A DNA stretch of 5,769 nt from Campylobacter sp. UBA1713 (GTDB lineage Bacteria; Campylobacterota; Campylobacteria; Campylobacterales; Campylobacteraceae), in the NCBI GenBank assembly GCA_002317305.1, contig DCIZ01000003.1, forward strand, positions 1 to 5,769. Reading direction: 5' to 3'. Below are positions 1 through 5,653 of the stretch, in pieces (the stretch's first letter is position 1; the number at the start of each line of letters is the position of its first letter). The position numbers and the translations under genes are program-made. The notes beneath the pieces were generated by a model, which was given only the letters and a program-made list of their open reading frames with translations, was not told where the DNA came from and ran no database searches.

Positions 1-21
1 CTCCCTCAGAATGACGGCGTT
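1..21 (-). repeat. Hairpin repeat copy M3, cut by the window edge
   Basis: These 21 bases are identical to 1758-1778, one half of the complete hairpin repeat downstream of guaB. Only the outer 5' arm (ATTCT on the minus strand) and part of the inner helix are inside the window, so the fold cannot be checked. Read in the sense of lptB, it lies about 85 nt after the stop codon, comparable to the position of copy M2 after guaB (about 90 nt). The rest of the element should lie just to the left. Confidence 0.75.
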
Positions 22-49
22 ACACGACCTTTTTCGCATTTTGAGAATT

Positions 50-106
50 CCGCACTCCGTTTTCCGTTTTCCGAATGCACTCCGCACTCCGCATTCTGAA
101 CGCATT
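50..106 (-). repeat. Degenerate heptamer array abutting the lptB stop codon
   Basis: On the plus strand the units are CCGCACT (50-56), CCGTTTT (57-63), CCGTTTT (64-70), the 11-mer CCGAATGCACT (71-81), CCGCACT (82-88), CCGCATT (89-95) and the 11-mer CTGAACGCATT (96-106). The last T is shared with the lptB stop codon (106-108). Positions 50-75 are identical over 26 bp to 1808-1833, the array behind guaB. In gene sense the units read as GGAGTGC, GGAATGC and GGAAAAC. No terminator-like U-run is seen here. Confidence 0.85.
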
Positions 107-846
107 TAGTCCAAAAGCCTAAACTCCTCGCCCAAATAGTGCGTCCTCACGAGGCGGTTATTTGCCACTTCGTTTGCCGTCCCGCTTGCCAAAAGTTCGC
201 CGCTTTTTATGACAAATGCCCTGTCGCAGATGGCAAGTGTCTCACGGACGTTGTGGTCGGTGATGAGCACGCCGATGCCAAGCTCTCTTAGGTCTCTTAC
301 TATGTGCTGAATGTCAGCAACAGCGATGGGATCTACACCCGCAAACGGCTCATCAAGTAGCAAAAAATTTGGTTTTATGACAAGACTTCTTGCTATCTCA
401 CAACGCCGCCTTTCGCCGCCACTTAGGCTAACGCCTTTTCGGTCTTTTATGTGAGTGATGTTTAAAAGCCCTAGCATCTCCTCCACGTGCTCGCGCGCTT
501 CTTTTTTGTTTTTATAAAAAATCTCCGCCGCAAGTGCCAAATTCTCCTCTACGCTTAAATCTTTAAAAATGCTACTCTCCTGCGGCAAATACCCGATGCC
601 CGCCTTTGCCCGCTTGTGAAGTGGCATGCTTGTTACGTCCCGTCCGTCCAAAAAGACGTTGCCGCCGCTTGGCGAGATGAGCCCGCAAATCATATAAAAC
701 GAAGTGGTTTTGCCCGCCCCATTTGGTCCCAAAAGCCCCACGACTTCGCCACTTTTTACGTCTAGGCTAACGGACTTTATGATGTTTGTTCGCTTTATGG
801 TCTTTTGTAAATTTTGTGCTTGTAATGTGTGAATTTCTCTTTGCAT
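106..846 (-). CDS. lptB: LPS export ABC transporter ATP-binding protein LptB
   Basis: LptB is the cytoplasmic ATPase of the LptB2FG complex, which extracts lipopolysaccharide (lipooligosaccharide) from the inner membrane and drives it along the LptC-LptA bridge to LptD/E. The 246-residue product is one ABC ATPase domain of normal LptB length (E. coli about 241). Visible motifs: Walker A GPNGAGKT at 40-47, Q-loop Gln89 in YLPQESSIF, signature LSGGE at 141-145, Walker B FLLLDEP at 161-167 with Glu166, D-loop FAGVDP at 168-173, and switch His198 in ITDHNVRETL. The YLPQE..IF and DHNVRETL strings separate LptB from other ABC ATPases. The start at 846 has an AAAAGG Shine-Dalgarno (853-858) 6 nt upstream, inside the 12-nt gap after tsaE, so the two genes are co-transcribed and probably translationally linked. 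In other Campylobacter, as I recall, rpoN follows; here a repeat module follows before the window ends. Confidence 0.97.
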   Translation of the reverse strand: MQREIHTLQAQNLQKTIKRTNIIKSVSLDVKSGEVVGLLGPNGAGKTTSFYMICGLISPSGGNVFLDGRDVTSMPLHKRAKAGIGYLPQESSIFKDLSVEENLALAAEIFYKNKKEAREHVEEMLGLLNITHIKDRKGVSLSGGERRRCEIARSLVIKPNFLLLDEPFAGVDPIAVADIQHIVRDLRELGIGVLITDHNVRETLAICDRAFVIKSGELLASGTANEVANNRLVRTHYLGEEFRLLD

Positions 847-852
847 ATTTTG

Positions 853-858
853 CCTTTT
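853..858 (-). promoter_or_regulatory. Ribosome binding site of lptB in the tsaE-lptB gap
   Basis: On the minus strand AAAAGG immediately follows the tsaE stop codon (859-861) and stands 6 nt before the lptB ATG (844-846). It is the only purine-rich Shine-Dalgarno match in the gap and supports the chosen lptB start. Confidence 0.6.
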
Positions 859-1287
859 TTATATATCCAGTTCATACTCACGCACATCTTCGCTTTGTGA
901 AATTTTCACTTCAGAAACGCTTATGCCAAATTTAGCCAGTGCCTCTTTTAGTGCCTCGTCGCCCCACTCCACAAAGTGCACGCCATCTTCAAAAAGATTC
1001 TCAAAAAGCCCGTTTTTTAAAATTCCCTCCACGCCAGCGCGGTAGAGATCGTAGTGCCAAACACGCCCACCGTAGCAGTGCATGAGCGAAAAGGTCGGGC
1101 TACTCACCTCGTCGTCTATGCCACACGCCTCCACAAACGCCTTTACCAGCGTGGTTTTACCGCTAGCTAGGTCGCCTTTTAGAATCACCACGCCACTCTT
1201 TGGCAAGAGTTTTACAACAGAATCTAGTGAGGTTAAATTTGCTTTTATTATTTTTTTCATCTTTTTACTTTTGTTTTTTTTAATCAT
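859..1287 (-). CDS. tsaE: tRNA t6A biosynthesis ATPase TsaE
   Basis: TsaE is the ATPase partner of TsaB and TsaD in making threonylcarbamoyl-adenosine at position 37 of ANN-decoding tRNAs; it acts in the cytoplasm and is normally essential. The 142-residue product shows the family hallmarks: P-loop GDLASGKTT at 38-46, the SPTF switch at 63-66, HYDLYR at 78-83 and EWGD at 107-110. Overall length fits the small TsaE family. The start is uncertain. Met1 (1285-1287) has no Shine-Dalgarno and opens with a lysine-rich run; Met10 (1258-1260) would give a 133-residue protein starting MKKIIKANL, which fits the usual short leader before the P-loop, but it also lacks a good ribosome site. lptB follows after 12 nt. 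Upstream lies the repeat-filled spacer, with no convincing promoter and no terminator after guaB, so read-through from guaB is possible. Confidence 0.95.
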   Translation of the reverse strand: MIKKNKSKKMKKIIKANLTSLDSVVKLLPKSGVVILKGDLASGKTTLVKAFVEACGIDDEVSSPTFSLMHCYGGRVWHYDLYRAGVEGILKNGLFENLFEDGVHFVEWGDEALKEALAKFGISVSEVKISQSEDVREYELDI

Positions 1288-1313
1288 AAAATTCGCAAAA
1301 AAGCAGTGCGAAA

Positions 1314-1368
1314 CGGAATGCGGAAAGCAGAAAACGGAATTTGTAAAATTTGCTTTTTGTTAAATTTA
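1314..1368 (+). repeat. Heptamer block plus AT-rich tail, copy 1
   Basis: Four heptamers in phase, CGGAATG, CGGAAAG, CAGAAAA and CGGAATT (1314-1341), are followed by an AT-rich tail containing AAATTTGCTTTTT. The same composite recurs at 1654-1709 in the same orientation, with 17 identical bases at 1328-1344 and 1668-1684 and a few substitutions and small indels elsewhere. The orientation is opposite to the arrays that follow lptB and guaB. Confidence 0.75.
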
Positions 1369-1431
1369 ACTTATTCTGCCCTAGCCATACGGGGAGAAAT
1401 TCACAAAAATGCGAAACGCAGGTGCGAAGCC

Positions 1432-1474
1432 GTCATTCTGAGGGCGGCTTTTGCCGACCGAAGAATCCCCCGCC
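1432..1474 (+). repeat. Hairpin repeat copy P1 (TTTT loop)
   Basis: This complete plus-orientation copy is bounded by GTCATTCTGAGGG and CGAAGAATCCCCCGCC. It can fold with outer helix ATTCT/AGAAT, a symmetric GA/GA internal loop, a GG/CC pair step, a single G-A mismatch, inner helix CGGC/GCCG and a TTTT loop. Confidence 0.8.
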
Positions 1475-1520
1475 TTTCAAGGGAGAAATTCACAAAAATG
1501 CGAAACGCAGGTGCGAAGCC

Positions 1521-1553
1521 GTCATTCTGAGGGCGAAAGCCCGAAGAATCCCC
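1521..1553 (+). repeat. Hairpin repeat copy P2 (GAAA loop)
   Basis: This is the shortest complete copy. Outer helix 1524-1528 (ATTCT) pairs with 1545-1549 (AGAAT). Positions 1529-1530 and 1543-1544 form a symmetric GA/GA internal loop. Inner helix GGGC (1531-1534) pairs with GCCC (1539-1542), closed by GAAA (1535-1538), a GNRA-type loop. Confidence 0.85.
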
Positions 1554-1620
1554 TGAAATTTAAGCGAGTAGAATCTTAAAAATTCACGAAAAAGCAAATT
1601 TGACTTTTTCCGCCCTTGCC

Positions 1621-1648
1621 AGGCGGGGGATTCTTCGGTCGGCTTACG
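1621..1648 (-). repeat. Truncated hairpin repeat copy M1
   Basis: Identical over 28 bp to 1729-1756, then the identity stops inside the hairpin loop. Instead of the complementary half, a heptamer array (from 1647) follows. Only one arm is present, so this copy cannot form the family hairpin alone. A separate short inverted repeat, CCGCC (1610-1614) with GGCGG (1622-1626), overlaps its edge. Confidence 0.8.
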
Positions 1649-1709
1649 GAAAACGGAGTTCGGAAAACAGAAAACGGAATTTGTGTAAATTCGCTTTTTC
1701 TAAAATTTA
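1647..1709 (+). repeat. Heptamer block plus AT-rich tail, copy 2
   Basis: Five heptamers in phase: CGGAAAA, CGGAGTT, CGGAAAA, CAGAAAA and CGGAATT (1647-1681), then an AT-rich tail with AAATTCGCTTTTTC. From 1654 it aligns with 1314-1368. It is fused to the truncated hairpin copy M1, with two bases (1647-1648) shared by both. Confidence 0.75.
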
Positions 1710-1728
1710 AAGATTCTACTCGCTCAAA

Positions 1729-1778
1729 AGGCGGGGGATTCTTCGGTCGGCTTACGCCTCCCTCAGAATGACGGCGTT
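1729..1778 (-). repeat. Hairpin repeat copy M2 (GTAA loop)
   Basis: This complete copy lies in guaB sense about 90 nt after its stop codon. Read on the minus strand it can fold with outer helix ATTCT/AGAAT, a GA/GA internal loop, GG/CC, a second GA/GA internal loop, inner helix GGC/GCC and loop GTAA (GNRA-type). Its right end (1758-1778) is identical to positions 1-21. A further small palindrome, ATTCT/AGAAT with a 2-nt spacer, lies at 1788-1799. Confidence 0.85.
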
Positions 1779-1807
1779 GGTTTGACGATTCTGTAGAATT
1801 GCAAAAT

Positions 1808-1864
1808 CCGCACTCCGTTTTCCGTTTTCCGAACGCATTCCGCATTCCGAACGCACTCCGAAAC
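1808..1864 (-). repeat. Degenerate heptamer array abutting the guaB stop codon
   Basis: On the plus strand the units are CCGCACT (1808-1814), CCGTTTT twice (1815-1828), the 11-mer CCGAACGCATT (1829-1839), CCGCATT (1840-1846), the 11-mer CCGAACGCACT (1847-1857) and CCGAAAC (1858-1864). Only 3 nt separate it from the guaB stop codon (1868-1870). The first 26 bp match the array behind lptB exactly, including the 7-7-7-11 spacing. Confidence 0.85.
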
Positions 1865-1867
1865 GTC

Positions 1868-3319
1868 CTAGTTTATCCTATAGTTCGGCGCTTCTCTTGT
1901 TATGATAATGTCATGCGCATGGCTCTCTTTTAGCCCCGCTGCTGTTATCTCTACAAATTCAGCCCTCTCCACAAATTCGTCCAAACTCGCACTTCCACAG
2001 TAGCCCATCGAGCTACGCAAACCGCCTATTAGCTGGTGAATCACACTTCTAATGCTTCCCGCATACGGCACACGCCCCTCGATGCCCTCTGGAACTAGCT
2101 TGTCCTGTGCTGTGCCCTCCTGAAAGTAGCGGTCAGAACTCCCCCTTGTCATAGCGCCTATTGAGCCCATGCCGCGGTAGCTTTTGTATTGGCGCCCTTG
2201 AAACGTTACCAGCTCGCCCGGACTTTCGTCGCACCCTGCAAACATCGAGCCTATCATAACGCTAGATGCCCCCACCGCAAGCGCCTTTGCCACGTCGCCC
2301 GAATATTTTATGCCGCCATCTGCTATTATAGGCACGCCGCTACCAAACGCTGCTTTTACACAGTCATCTATGGCAGTTATCTGCGGAACGCCCACGCCGC
2401 TTACTATGCGAGTGGTGCAGATAGAGCCTGGTCCTATGCCTACCTTTACCGCGTCCGCACCTGCTTTTATTAGGTCAGCCACCGCTGCTGGATTTGCCAC
2501 GTTTCCTACCACGATGTCCGCTTCAAGCCCGAGAGATTTTATCTCTTTTAGCGTGTCAATGATGCCTTTTGAGTGCCCGTGTGCCGAGTCCATCACTAGC
2601 GCATCCGCACCCGCTGCCACTAACGCCACCGCTCGCTCTGTCTGCCCAGCACCTATGGCTGCTGCCACTCTAAGCCTGCCAAATTTGTCTTTGTTTGCTT
2701 CTGGATATTCTCTTTTCTTTTTTAGGTCTTTGATGGTGATGAGCCCGCACAAAACGCCGTTCTCGTCTATTATGGGAAGTTTTTCGACTTTGTTTGTAGA
2801 AAATATATGTTCAGCGTCTTCAAGCGTGCAGCCTTTTTTTGCCGTTATCAAATTTGAACTCGTCATCACGCTACCGACACTCTTTGAAAAATCACTCTCA
2901 AAACGAAGATCGCGATTTGTCAAAATGCCCACCAAAACGCCCGCATCGTCTATTACCGGCACGCCCGAGATGTGGTATTCGTTCATTAAAAGCATCGCTT
3001 CACTAATCTTCGCCTCTTTTTTAACGGCGATGGGGTCTATTATAACGCCGCTTTCACTCTTTTTTACACGTTTTATCTGTTTTACTTGACTCTCTATGTC
3101 CATGTTTTTGTGAATGACTCCGATGCCGCCCAGCCGCGCCATCATAATGGCTGTTCGGTACTCAGTAACCGTGTCCATCGCCGCACTCACAAGCGGAATG
3201 TTTAACTCTATGTTTCGGCTAAATTTGCTCTTTACGCTTACCTCCTTTGGCAAAACTTGCGAATACTGCGGCACCAAAAGCACATCTTCAAACGTCAAAG
3301 CCCGTTTTGTAACTCTCAT
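1868..3319 (-). CDS. guaB: Inosine-5'-monophosphate dehydrogenase GuaB
   Basis: GuaB oxidises IMP to XMP with NAD+, the rate-limiting step of GMP synthesis; it is a cytoplasmic tetramer or octamer. The 483-residue product is full length. The catalytic TIM barrel is split by two CBS domains at about 92-205, which in this family bind adenine and guanine nucleotides and regulate activity. Key parts seen: NAD-site region MDSAHGHS at 243-250, K+ and IMP loop [11 protein letters not shown] at 294-304 with catalytic Cys301, IMP phosphate-binding DGGI at 334-337 and GSMFAG at 357-362, RGMGS at 382-386, and the mobile flap with the Arg397-Tyr398 pair in SSDRYFQEG. The start at 3319 has AAGGA (3326-3330) 6 nt upstream and gives the standard [13 protein letters not shown]-terminus. 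It is divergent from ppk, and repeat DNA follows directly. No missing residues were noted. Confidence 0.98.
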   Translation of the reverse strand: MRVTKRALTFEDVLLVPQYSQVLPKEVSVKSKFSRNIELNIPLVSAAMDTVTEYRTAIMMARLGGIGVIHKNMDIESQVKQIKRVKKSESGVIIDPIAVKKEAKISEAMLLMNEYHISGVPVIDDAGVLVGILTNRDLRFESDFSKSVGSVMTSSNLITAKKGCTLEDAEHIFSTNKVEKLPIIDENGVLCGLITIKDLKKKREYPEANKDKFGRLRVAAAIGAGQTERAVALVAAGADALVMDSAHGHSKGIIDTLKEIKSLGLEADIVVGNVANPAAVADLIKAGADAVKVGIGPGSICTTRIVSGVGVPQITAIDDCVKAAFGSGVPIIADGGIKYSGDVAKALAVGASSVMIGSMFAGCDESPGELVTFQGRQYKSYRGMGSIGAMTRGSSDRYFQEGTAQDKLVPEGIEGRVPYAGSIRSVIHQLIGGLRSSMGYCGSASLDEFVERAEFVEITAAGLKESHAHDIIITREAPNYRIN

Positions 3320-3325
3320 AAAATA

Positions 3326-3330
3326 TCCTT
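3326..3330 (-). promoter_or_regulatory. Ribosome binding site of guaB
   Basis: AAGGA on the minus strand lies 6 nt before the guaB ATG (3317-3319). It fixes the start that gives the family-standard N-terminus. Confidence 0.75.
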
Positions 3331-3364
3331 TAGTTAAATTTGTAGATTCTACCTTAAAGAATCT

Positions 3365-3370
3365 TATAAT
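3365..3370 (+). promoter_or_regulatory. Candidate -10 box (TATAAT) for ppk
   Basis: A perfect TATAAT. The upstream region is AT-rich without a good -35 hexamer, as is common for the main sigma factor of Campylobacter. The transcript would begin near 3377, upstream of both possible ppk start codons. Confidence 0.5.
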
Positions 3371-3447
3371 AAAGTAAATTTTAACGAAAATTTAGGTAAG
3401 ATGTGAATTTTAAGATTTGCACTCCGCACGCAAAAACCAAATTTAAC

Positions 3448-3453
3448 AAGGAG
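3448..3453 (+). promoter_or_regulatory. Ribosome binding site that decides the ppk start
   Basis: AAGGAG with a 6-nt spacer to the ATG at 3460. The in-frame upstream ATG at 3403 has only a weak AGG nearby. This site therefore supports a 691-residue PPK rather than a 710-residue one. Confidence 0.8.
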
Positions 3454-3459
3454 CAAAAA

Positions 3460-5535
3460 ATGGAAAAATTCATAAACCGCGAACTCTCTTGGTGCGAGTT
3501 TAACACACGCGTCCTAAAACAGTGCGAACGCGACATTCCACTACTAGAAAAGCTAAAATTCATCGCCATCTACTGCACAAATTTAGACGAATTTTACATG
3601 ATTCGCATGGCAGGACTCATGCAGCTACTGGCTGCTGGCATCACGCCTAGCAAAACAGGCGAACTCACGCCCGCCGAGCAGCTCCGCCTTTGTCGCCAAA
3701 AATTCAAAGAGGAGCAAAAAGAGCTAGAACGCCACTACCAGCTCACCACCACAGCACTCGCAAAAAAGGGGCTTAAAATTCTCAGTTACAACGAGCTAAA
3801 CGCGCAGTTTCGTGCAAAGGCAGATGAGTTTTTTTTCTCAAACATTCTGCCCATCATCGTTCCCATCGCCATCGACTCCACGCACCCTTTTCCGCCACTA
3901 AATAACCTCAGTTTCGGGCTCGTGATGAAGCTAACAGACACCGAACATGAAGAGATTTGCAAATTTGCTATGGTGCGCATTAGCCGCGTTTTGCCACGTT
4001 TTTACCACGCCGGAGAGGGCATCTACGTCCCCATAGAGAGCATAGTAGAACGCCACGCTGAGGAGATATTTCCGGGCTACAAGCTCCTAAGCGCCGCATC
4101 TTTTCGCGTAACCAGAAACGCCGACATGGTCATAGAAGAAGAAGAAGCTGACGACTTTATGCTCATCTTAGAACAGGGGCTAAAGCTCCGCCGAAAAGGC
4201 GCTTTTGTCCGCCTACAAGTCGAAGCAGACGCAAACGAAGAGCTAGTGGGCTTTTTGGTCGCGCACCTAAACATAAACGAAGGCGACATCTACCGCTACA
4301 ACGTCCCTTTGACACTCGGCGCACTTTGGCAAATAGTGGGCGACAAAGCTTTTGCAAATTTGGCTTACCCCACATACACGCCAAAAACATTGCCGCCGTT
4401 TAGCGAGCGTGAGAGTGTTTTTGGCGTTATAGACAAGGGCGACGTGCTCATCTTTCACCCATATGAGAGCTTTGATCCGGTTACAAAATTCATAAAAGAA
4501 GCAGCAAAAGACCCAAAAGTCGTCTCCATTCGCATGACGCTTTACCGCGTAGAAAAAAACAGCGAGCTCATAAAAGCACTAGTAGACGCTGCTAGCGAAG
4601 GCAAGCAAGTAACTGTCATGGTGGAGCTAAAAGCACGCTTTGACGAAGAGAACAACCTCCACTGGGCAAAAGCGCTAGAAAACGCCGGCGCACACGTAGT
4701 CTATGGCATCACGGGGTTTAAGGTGCATGCAAAAGTCAGCCAAGTGATTCGCCAAGTGGGCGACAAGCTAAATTTCTACATGCACCTAGCCACCGGCAAC
4801 TACAACGGCAGCAGCGCGAAAATTTACACGGACATTAGCTACTTTTCTAGCCGAAGCGAATTTGCAAAAGACACCACGACTTTTTTTCACATTTTGAGTG
4901 GCTACAGCAAAAACAGGCGCCTAGAGTCTCTCTCTATGTCGCCGATGCAGATAAAAGAGAGGCTTTTAGCGATGATCTCAAACGAAGCCAAATTTGGCAG
5001 CGAAGGGCGGATAGTCGCAAAGATGAACGCGCTTGTAGATGAAGAGATGATTCGCGCTTTGTATGATGCGAGCAAAAAAGGTGTCCAAATAGACCTAATA
5101 GTGCGTGGAATTTGCTGTTTGCGTCCGGGCGTAAAGGGGCTAAGCGAAAACATTCGCGTAAGAAGCATCGTGGGAAAATACCTAGAACACGCGCGGATTT
5201 TGTTTTTTGCGCACGCCACGCCACAATACTACATAGCAAGTGCCGACTGGATGCCGCGAAATTTGGAGAGGCGTTTGGAGCTCATGACACCTGTGCATGA
5301 TGAAAAACTATCTGAAAAACTGCGCGAAATTCTGAAAATTCAGTTAGCGGACAACGCACTGGCGTTTTTGTTAAAAAGCGATGGAAGTTACGAAAAAGTG
5401 GTGCTTAGTGAGGGCGAAAAGCTACTAAATTCGCACGAATTTTTCGAAGATCGCTACAACGAAATTTACAAAAGCCTAAAACAAGACGAAGCAAAAGGGC
5501 AGATTCTAGCAAACAAGCTCTTTGTGGAGAGTTGA
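3460..5535 (+). CDS. ppk: Polyphosphate kinase 1 (PPK1)
   Basis: PPK1 reversibly transfers the terminal phosphate of ATP to polyphosphate through a phosphohistidine, at the cytoplasmic side of the membrane. In Campylobacter, polyphosphate is linked to stress survival, motility and virulence. The 691-residue product has the normal length and four-domain order. Seen: N-terminal FINRELSW and [10 protein letters not shown] (Asn41 for ATP), [14 protein letters not shown] at 141-154, SIRMTLYR at 356-363, [11 protein letters not shown] at 389-399 with Arg393 (metal and phosphate site), the autophosphorylated His423 in VHAK, the second conserved His442 in [10 protein letters not shown], His577 in YLEHAR and [12 protein letters not shown] at 594-605. 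The start at 3460 is chosen for its AAGGAG site and because the 19 extra residues from 3403 have no family counterpart. It stands alone: divergent from guaB, with only repeat DNA downstream and no U-tailed terminator. No defects were seen. Confidence 0.97.
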   Translation: MEKFINRELSWCEFNTRVLKQCERDIPLLEKLKFIAIYCTNLDEFYMIRMAGLMQLLAAGITPSKTGELTPAEQLRLCRQKFKEEQKELERHYQLTTTALAKKGLKILSYNELNAQFRAKADEFFFSNILPIIVPIAIDSTHPFPPLNNLSFGLVMKLTDTEHEEICKFAMVRISRVLPRFYHAGEGIYVPIESIVERHAEEIFPGYKLLSAASFRVTRNADMVIEEEEADDFMLILEQGLKLRRKGAFVRLQVEADANEELVGFLVAHLNINEGDIYRYNVPLTLGALWQIVGDKAFANLAYPTYTPKTLPPFSERESVFGVIDKGDVLIFHPYESFDPVTKFIKEAAKDPKVVSIRMTLYRVEKNSELIKALVDAASEGKQVTVMVELKARFDEENNLHWAKALENAGAHVVYGITGFKVHAKVSQVIRQVGDKLNFYMHLATGNYNGSSAKIYTDISYFSSRSEFAKDTTTFFHILSGYSKNRRLESLSMSPMQIKERLLAMISNEAKFGSEGRIVAKMNALVDEEMIRALYDASKKGVQIDLIVRGICCLRPGVKGLSENIRVRSIVGKYLEHARILFFAHATPQYYIASADWMPRNLERRLELMTPVHDEKLSEKLREILKIQLADNALAFLLKSDGSYEKVVLSEGEKLLNSHEFFEDRYNEIYKSLKQDEAKGQILANKLFVES

Positions 5536-5541
5536 GGGGTT

Positions 5542-5576
5542 GGAGTGGTTAGTGGTGAGTGGAGAGTAGTGGCGAG
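5542..5576 (+). repeat. Heptamer-periodic array just after the ppk stop
   Basis: Six bases after the ppk stop codon a 7-bp period starts: GGAGTGG, TTAGTGG, TGAGTGG, AGAGTAG, TGGCGAG. The consensus NNAGTGG is related to, but not the same as, the GGAGTGC units behind lptB and guaB when all are read in gene sense. The array runs into GCGAGTAGAATCT (5572-5584), a string also found at 1564-1576. Confidence 0.65.
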
Positions 5577-5591
5577 TAGAATCTACAAATA

Positions 5592-5634
5592 AGCGAAGCG
5601 ACAAACGGGGTCGCAGGGGCGACATCCTCCGCCC
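5592..5634 (+). repeat. 43-bp direct repeat, copy 1
   Basis: Identical to 5654-5696, period 62. It opens with the mini-hairpin GCGAAGC (5593-5599). Inside, GCGAC (5598-5602) can pair with GTCGC (5610-5614), or that GTCGC can pair with the next GCGAC (5619-5623) across an AGGG loop. GGGCG (5617-5621) can pair with CGCCC (5630-5634). These folds are mutually exclusive in part. Confidence 0.9.
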
Positions 5635-5653
5635 ATCGCCACGTTTTCTTTCG

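Larger units (their letters stand above)
1392..1553 (+). repeat. Tandem duplication, 89-bp period, 55-bp identical core
   Basis: Positions 1392-1446 and 1481-1535 are identical over 55 bp, giving an exact 89-bp period. Each core runs from GGGAGAAATTCAC through GCGAAACGC and GCGAAGC into the 5' half of a hairpin repeat. The copies diverge exactly in the hairpin apex and 3' half, where they stay self-complementary but with different sequences, and converge again at CGAAGAATCCCC. GCGAAGC stands at 1424-1430 and 1513-1519. Confidence 0.9.
1563..1724. repeat. Inverted repeat, 15-bp perfect arms, 132-bp interior
   Basis: The arm AGCGAGTAGAATCTT at 1563-1577 is the exact reverse complement of 1710-1724. 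A second arm pair, 1588-1601 with 1687-1700, matches at 13 of 14 positions. With hairpin copies P2 (plus) and M2 (minus) lying outside the arms, the region 1521-1778 is an imperfect inverted structure around a centre near 1645. Confidence 0.8.
1288..1867. other. 580-bp gene-free repeat island between guaB and tsaE
   Basis: No credible gene lies here. The stretch contains two heptamer blocks in plus orientation (1314-1341 and 1647-1681), a 55-bp duplication with an 89-bp period (1392-1446 and 1481-1535), hairpin repeats in plus orientation (1432-1474, 1521-1553) and minus orientation (1621-1648 truncated, 1729-1778), inverted arms (1563-1577 with 1710-1724) and a heptamer array ending at the guaB stop (1808-1864). 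Open frames here translate only the repeats (recurring RHSEGG and RPKNPP strings) and have no ribosome sites. No classical U-tailed terminator and no strong tsaE promoter could be seen. The perfect palindrome GTTAAATTTAAC lies at 1359-1370. Confidence 0.85.
3320..3459. promoter_or_regulatory. Divergent guaB-ppk promoter region
   Basis: This 140-bp spacer must hold the promoters of both genes. On the plus strand a perfect TATAAT stands at 3365-3370, about 90 nt before the preferred ppk start, with no convincing -35. On the minus strand TATAAG (3363-3368) overlaps it and could serve guaB, giving a leader of roughly 35 nt. A perfect 7-bp inverted repeat, AGATTCT (3344-3350) and AGAATCT (3358-3364), spacer 7, adjoins both -10 boxes and contains GTAGATTCTAC (3342-3352). 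It could be an operator or a leader hairpin. The overlapping -10 boxes suggest that the two promoters compete. Confidence 0.55.

Noticed and set aside
1392..1553. CRISPR array
   Set aside because: Only two units, a repeat of 55 bp with unequal non-unique spacers that are themselves part of hairpins; no cas genes. The same holds for the 62-bp-period pair after ppk.
1306..1556. Two small plus-strand open frames in the guaB-tsaE spacer
   Set aside because: They translate the 89-bp tandem repeat and hairpin elements in different frames and lack ribosome sites.
1605..1626. Intrinsic terminator with CCGCC/GGCGG stem
   Set aside because: The T-run (1605-1609) precedes the stem on the plus strand and would read as A's after it on the minus strand, so it fits neither direction.
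1288..1867. Insertion sequence or RAYT transposase remnant
   Set aside because: No transposase-like coding segment, target-site duplication or IS-type termini could be seen; only noncoding repeats are present.
2310..3089. 259-residue open frame on the plus strand
   Set aside because: It lies antisense within guaB, has a low-complexity composition, no ribosome site and no recognisable family motif; guaB is certain on the other strand.
3320..3356. Purine-type riboswitch in the guaB leader
   Set aside because: The probable leader is only about 35 nt and shows none of the purine or PreQ1 aptamer core; a single 7-bp inverted repeat is not enough.
3403..3459. N-terminal extension of PPK from the ATG at 3403
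   Set aside because: The 19 extra residues do not fit the PPK1 N-terminus, and the strong AAGGAG site serves the ATG at 3460.
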